14,681 bases of DNA, taken from assembly GCA_002294405.1 (NCBI GenBank), contig DBFP01000014.1:9767-24447 (forward strand), written 5' to 3'. Numbering within the stretch: position 1 is the stretch's first letter; every line of letters starts with the position of its first letter. The position numbers were made by a program, and so were the translations under genes. Positions 13,095 through 14,681 of the stretch are shown here, piece by piece. The notes below the pieces were generated by a model. It was not told the DNA's origin and made no database searches. It was given only the letters and a program-made list of their open reading frames with translations. This stretch comes from Anaerolineales bacterium UBA877. GTDB taxonomy: Bacteria; Chloroflexota; Anaerolineae; Anaerolineales; Villigracilaceae.

Positions 13095-14042
13095 ATGGAT
13101 AAATCCAGTTCAACTTCCCCCCTTTATAACATCGGTGTTGTCACCCGAATTACAGGCGTGCCCATCCCCACCCTGCATGCCTGGGAAAGACGTTATGGAT
13201 TTCCAGACGCAGAACGCACCGCGGGAGGCCACCGCCTGTATTCGGAAAAGGATATCGCCCGCCTGAGCTGGGTCAAATCCCAGGTGGATGCAGGCCTGAC
13301 CGTCAGCCGGGCGGTGATCGCGGTGCGCAGCCTCGAAGCAGTTGGGCACCTTTTCCTGCCAGTTGAGCCGAAATCCGGTCCAAAGCGGGAGAATGAAGGC
13401 TCCGGCTCCGCAGCTTCCCCTTCCTTGCGCGAATCGCTCTTGGATGCCCTCATGCACCATGACCTGCCGCGTGCCGACCAGCTGATGGGAGAGATGCTGG
13501 CCTTCTACTCCCCAGAAGACCTGACCCTGAATGTCATTGGTCCGGCTCTTAACACCCTGGGCGAAGAATGGGAGCAGGGCCGTATCACCGTGGTTACTGA
13601 ACACCTTGCGACCAATTACCTGCGCCATCGCCTGCTGATGTGGATGGTGACCGGCCCAACCCCCCGGCCCGGCAGCCCGATCGTCCTGGCCTGTGCACCG
13701 GGCGAGTGGCATGAGGGCAGCCTGCTGATACTGGGGGTGCTTCTGCGCCGCCAGGGCTGGCCGGTGGCCTATCTCGGCCAGAATGTTCCTTTCCATGATC
13801 TTGCGGAATTCGTTGACGAAATTCGCCCGAGGGCAGTTGTGCTAGTGGCCATGTGCTCAGAACAGGCTCAGGCGCTGACCGAATGGCCGCAATGGATCAA
13901 ACAGAAGAACGGCAACCCCATCATTACATTCGGCGGGCGGGCATTTGTCATCCAGCCGGAATTGCAGAAAATGGTCCCGGGGATCTTCCTCGGGTTGACC
14001 ATTCAGGACGGGCTACGAAACCTACTCTCCTTGTTGGAATAG
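13095..14042 (+). CDS. MerR-family regulator with B12-binding domain, CarH/LitR-type photoreceptor
   Basis: This 315-residue protein has three parts. A MerR winged helix covers about 10-80 (YNIGVVTRITGVPIPTLHAW, then ERRYGF and AGGHRLYSEKDIARL). A four-helix cap covers about 108-185 and has the W-x9-EH signature, Trp159 and Glu169-His170 in EEWEQGRITVVTEH. A Rossmann-like cobalamin domain covers about 194-315, with the lower-ligand His206 in APGEWHEGS and YLGQNVP further on. Together these define adenosylcobalamin-based light sensors that bind DNA as tetramers in the dark and let go when light breaks the Co-C bond. The usual 'ExHxxG' motif reads E-W-H-E-G-S here. It is divergent from the five-gene operon. 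The ribosome site is weak (GAAAG). Confidence 0.9.
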   Translation: MDKSSSTSPLYNIGVVTRITGVPIPTLHAWERRYGFPDAERTAGGHRLYSEKDIARLSWVKSQVDAGLTVSRAVIAVRSLEAVGHLFLPVEPKSGPKRENEGSGSAASPSLRESLLDALMHHDLPRADQLMGEMLAFYSPEDLTLNVIGPALNTLGEEWEQGRITVVTEHLATNYLRHRLLMWMVTGPTPRPGSPIVLACAPGEWHEGSLLILGVLLRRQGWPVAYLGQNVPFHDLAEFVDEIRPRAVVLVAMCSEQAQALTEWPQWIKQKNGNPIITFGGRAFVIQPELQKMVPGIFLGLTIQDGLRNLLSLLE

Positions 14043-14085
14043 GGTGGAAATGACCATAAAAATCGTGACCGATAGTCCAGTGCTA

Positions 14086-14109
14086 CATCGACAACGTGAG
14101 TTGCCGATG
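14086..14109 (+). terminator. Hairpin after the regulator gene
   Basis: CATCGaCAAC and GTTGcCGATG pair over nine bases with one mismatch around a GTGA tetraloop, 43 bases after the regulator stop. There is no T-run. An alternative stem TTGCCGA/TCGGCAA (14101-14107 with 14133-14139) overlaps it. Confidence 0.4.
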
Positions 14110-14147
14110 CAACCACTGAGGAGTTTTAACACTCGGCAAGCACTTAA

Positions 14148-14180
14148 TCAAAACACCTCTTCGAAGAAGAGGCGTTTTGA
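14148..14180 (-). terminator. Bidirectional terminator-like hairpin next to the tRNA fragment
   Basis: A 15-position stem with one mismatch pairs TCAAAAC-a-CCTCTTC with GAAGAGG-c-GTTTTGA around a GAA loop; the T and A runs are inside the stem, so it can work on both strands. It begins one base after the tRNA 3' end on the minus strand, where a tRNA gene would carry its terminator, and also lies downstream of the regulator on the plus strand. Confidence 0.75.
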
Positions 14181-14222
14181 TGAGCGTGGAGAGGCTCGAA
14201 CTCTCAACAAACGGCTTAAAAG
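14181..14222 (-). pseudogene. 3' half of a tRNA-Lys(UUU), broken at the anticodon loop
   Basis: Read on the minus strand from 14222 the sequence gives anticodon loop CTTTTAA (anticodon TTT), 3' anticodon stem GCCGT, variable loop TTGTT, T-arm GAGAG-TTCGAGC-CTCTC, acceptor strand CACGCTC and discriminator A at 14181. All parts have the right length. The 5' half is absent: the five bases before the loop do not pair with GCCGT, and no GAGCGTG acceptor strand is found upstream. The anticodon loop is a common crossover point for integrases that use tRNA genes, so this looks like an attachment-site remnant. Confidence 0.65.
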
Positions 14223-14492
14223 CAAGAAAAACCGCTTTCACGCAATTCCAACTGAGAGCCTGCTTTTTTACCCGAATCCGTTTGTCGATTGGCCTTCAGA
14301 AATACGTTTGAAATATTTATTTATTCGGTCAACGGATTATGCAAAGCAGTCAACACGTACAAAATGAGTATGCCAGATTTCTGTGCCGTTGGTGAAGATG
14401 GATGATGAATTTTATTGCGGCCCACACTGGAATGATCATCGATTCTGGTTGCCGGCCTTCCGTAGAGAATTGCCGAGCAGTTCAGTTCTATA
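14223..14492. other. Non-coding gap between the tRNA fragment and the GH4 gene
   Basis: I see no gene here. The stretch is AT-rich to the left and neutral to the right. The short frames that cross it are not protein-like. It lies 3' of the GH4 gene, and I found no terminator stem for that gene. Confidence 0.4.
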
Positions 14493-14681
14493 TCAGATAG
14501 AGTGGATTTTAAACTGCGGCAGATATTCCTTGTGCCGGGCAAACAGTTCGTTCGTCATCTGTTTGATCTCAGCCAGCGACGGGACAGAGGCGGTTAGCGG
14601 GTCGTGGCAGATGGCGCGGTAGACCATGGTCGGGTCGCCGCTGAGGGCGGCAGTGATGGCCATCTCTTCGATCCCGCTCGA
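14493..14681 (-). CDS. GH4-family glycosidase, C-terminal fragment
   Basis: The last 62 codons of a gene that enters from the right edge. The frame runs without interruption from 14681 to TGA at 14493-14495. It reads EEMAITAALSGDPTMVYRAI, then CHDPLTASVPSLAEIKQMTN and LFARHKEYLPQF. This is the typical end of GH4 enzymes (alpha-galactosidase, alpha-glucosidase, alpha-glucuronidase), in which 'A..GD...v..A...DPLTaa..sl.eI..m.del...h..yLP.F' recurs. GH4 enzymes are cytoplasmic and use NAD and a divalent metal. The catalytic N-terminal parts are outside the window, so the sugar specificity cannot be said. Confidence 0.8.
   Translation of the reverse strand, partial: SSGIEEMAITAALSGDPTMVYRAICHDPLTASVPSLAEIKQMTNELFARHKEYLPQFKIHSI

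Noticed and set aside
13083..13103. Mini-cistron MKDAHG overlapping the regulator start
   Set aside because: Six codons with no ribosome site; such a frame is expected by chance so close to a start codon.
13110..13796. 228-codon minus-strand frame opposite the regulator gene
   Set aside because: Antisense to a gene with clear MerR and B12 domains; no motifs of its own.
14044..14367. 107-codon plus-strand frame after the regulator
   Set aside because: It crosses the antisense of the tRNA-Lys 3' half (the RGEARTLNKRLK text is a known kind of tRNA-antisense artefact) and a long hairpin; no ribosome site or protein-like pattern.

Overview
The window looks like a piece of a Chloroflexota (Anaerolineae-type) chromosome, probably from a metagenome bin. 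This is inferred from protein style, not from a marker gene: several lipoproteins with Thr/Pro linkers, a NarL-type two-component pair, a small RRM protein, a PPOX/F420-type protein, and flanking GH94 and GH4 carbohydrate genes. No rRNA, intact tRNA or CRISPR array is present.

Layout. 1-414 is the C-terminus of a cyclic beta-glucan synthase/GH94 protein cut by the window edge. 415-1046 is a gene-poor stretch with a hairpin cluster, a short tRNA-like repeat and a frameshifted coding relic. 1047-3212 is a sensor kinase and LuxR-type response regulator operon, closed by a strong terminator. 3537-4223 is a lipoprotein with two STN-like domains. 4365-4563 is a densely folded RNA resembling the HEARO/omega RNA of IscB elements, but no iscB follows it. 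4677-4946 (minus) is an RRM protein with two 5'-leader hairpins. 5074-5315 (minus) is a broken serine recombinase tail. 5348-8275 (minus) holds three exported proteins, two of them lipoproteins sharing a module, behind a recognisable promoter.

The best regulatory story is at the right. A MerR-family protein with the W-x9-EH signature of adenosylcobalamin photoreceptors (CarH/LitR type, 13095-14042) is divergent from a five-gene minus-strand operon: membrane protein, short-chain dehydrogenase, MFS exporter, alpha/beta hydrolase and PPOX-type protein (12953-8631). The genes are joined by ATGA overlaps or Shine-Dalgarno sites that overlap the previous stop. The 140-bp intergenic region has back-to-back sigma70 promoters, one a perfect TTGACA-17-TATAAT. 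Four units in 11-bp register lie over the operon promoter. A vitamin B12/light switch controlling this operon and probably its own gene is the most attractive hypothesis here.

After the regulator come a long hairpin and the 3' half of a tRNA-Lys(UUU) on the minus strand, broken exactly at the anticodon loop. An 18-base part of it is repeated near position 614. The window ends in the C-terminus of a GH4 glycosidase (minus). Together with the serine recombinase relic, the orphan omega-like RNA and a decayed PPOX duplicate, this shows a locus with a history of mobile-element traffic.
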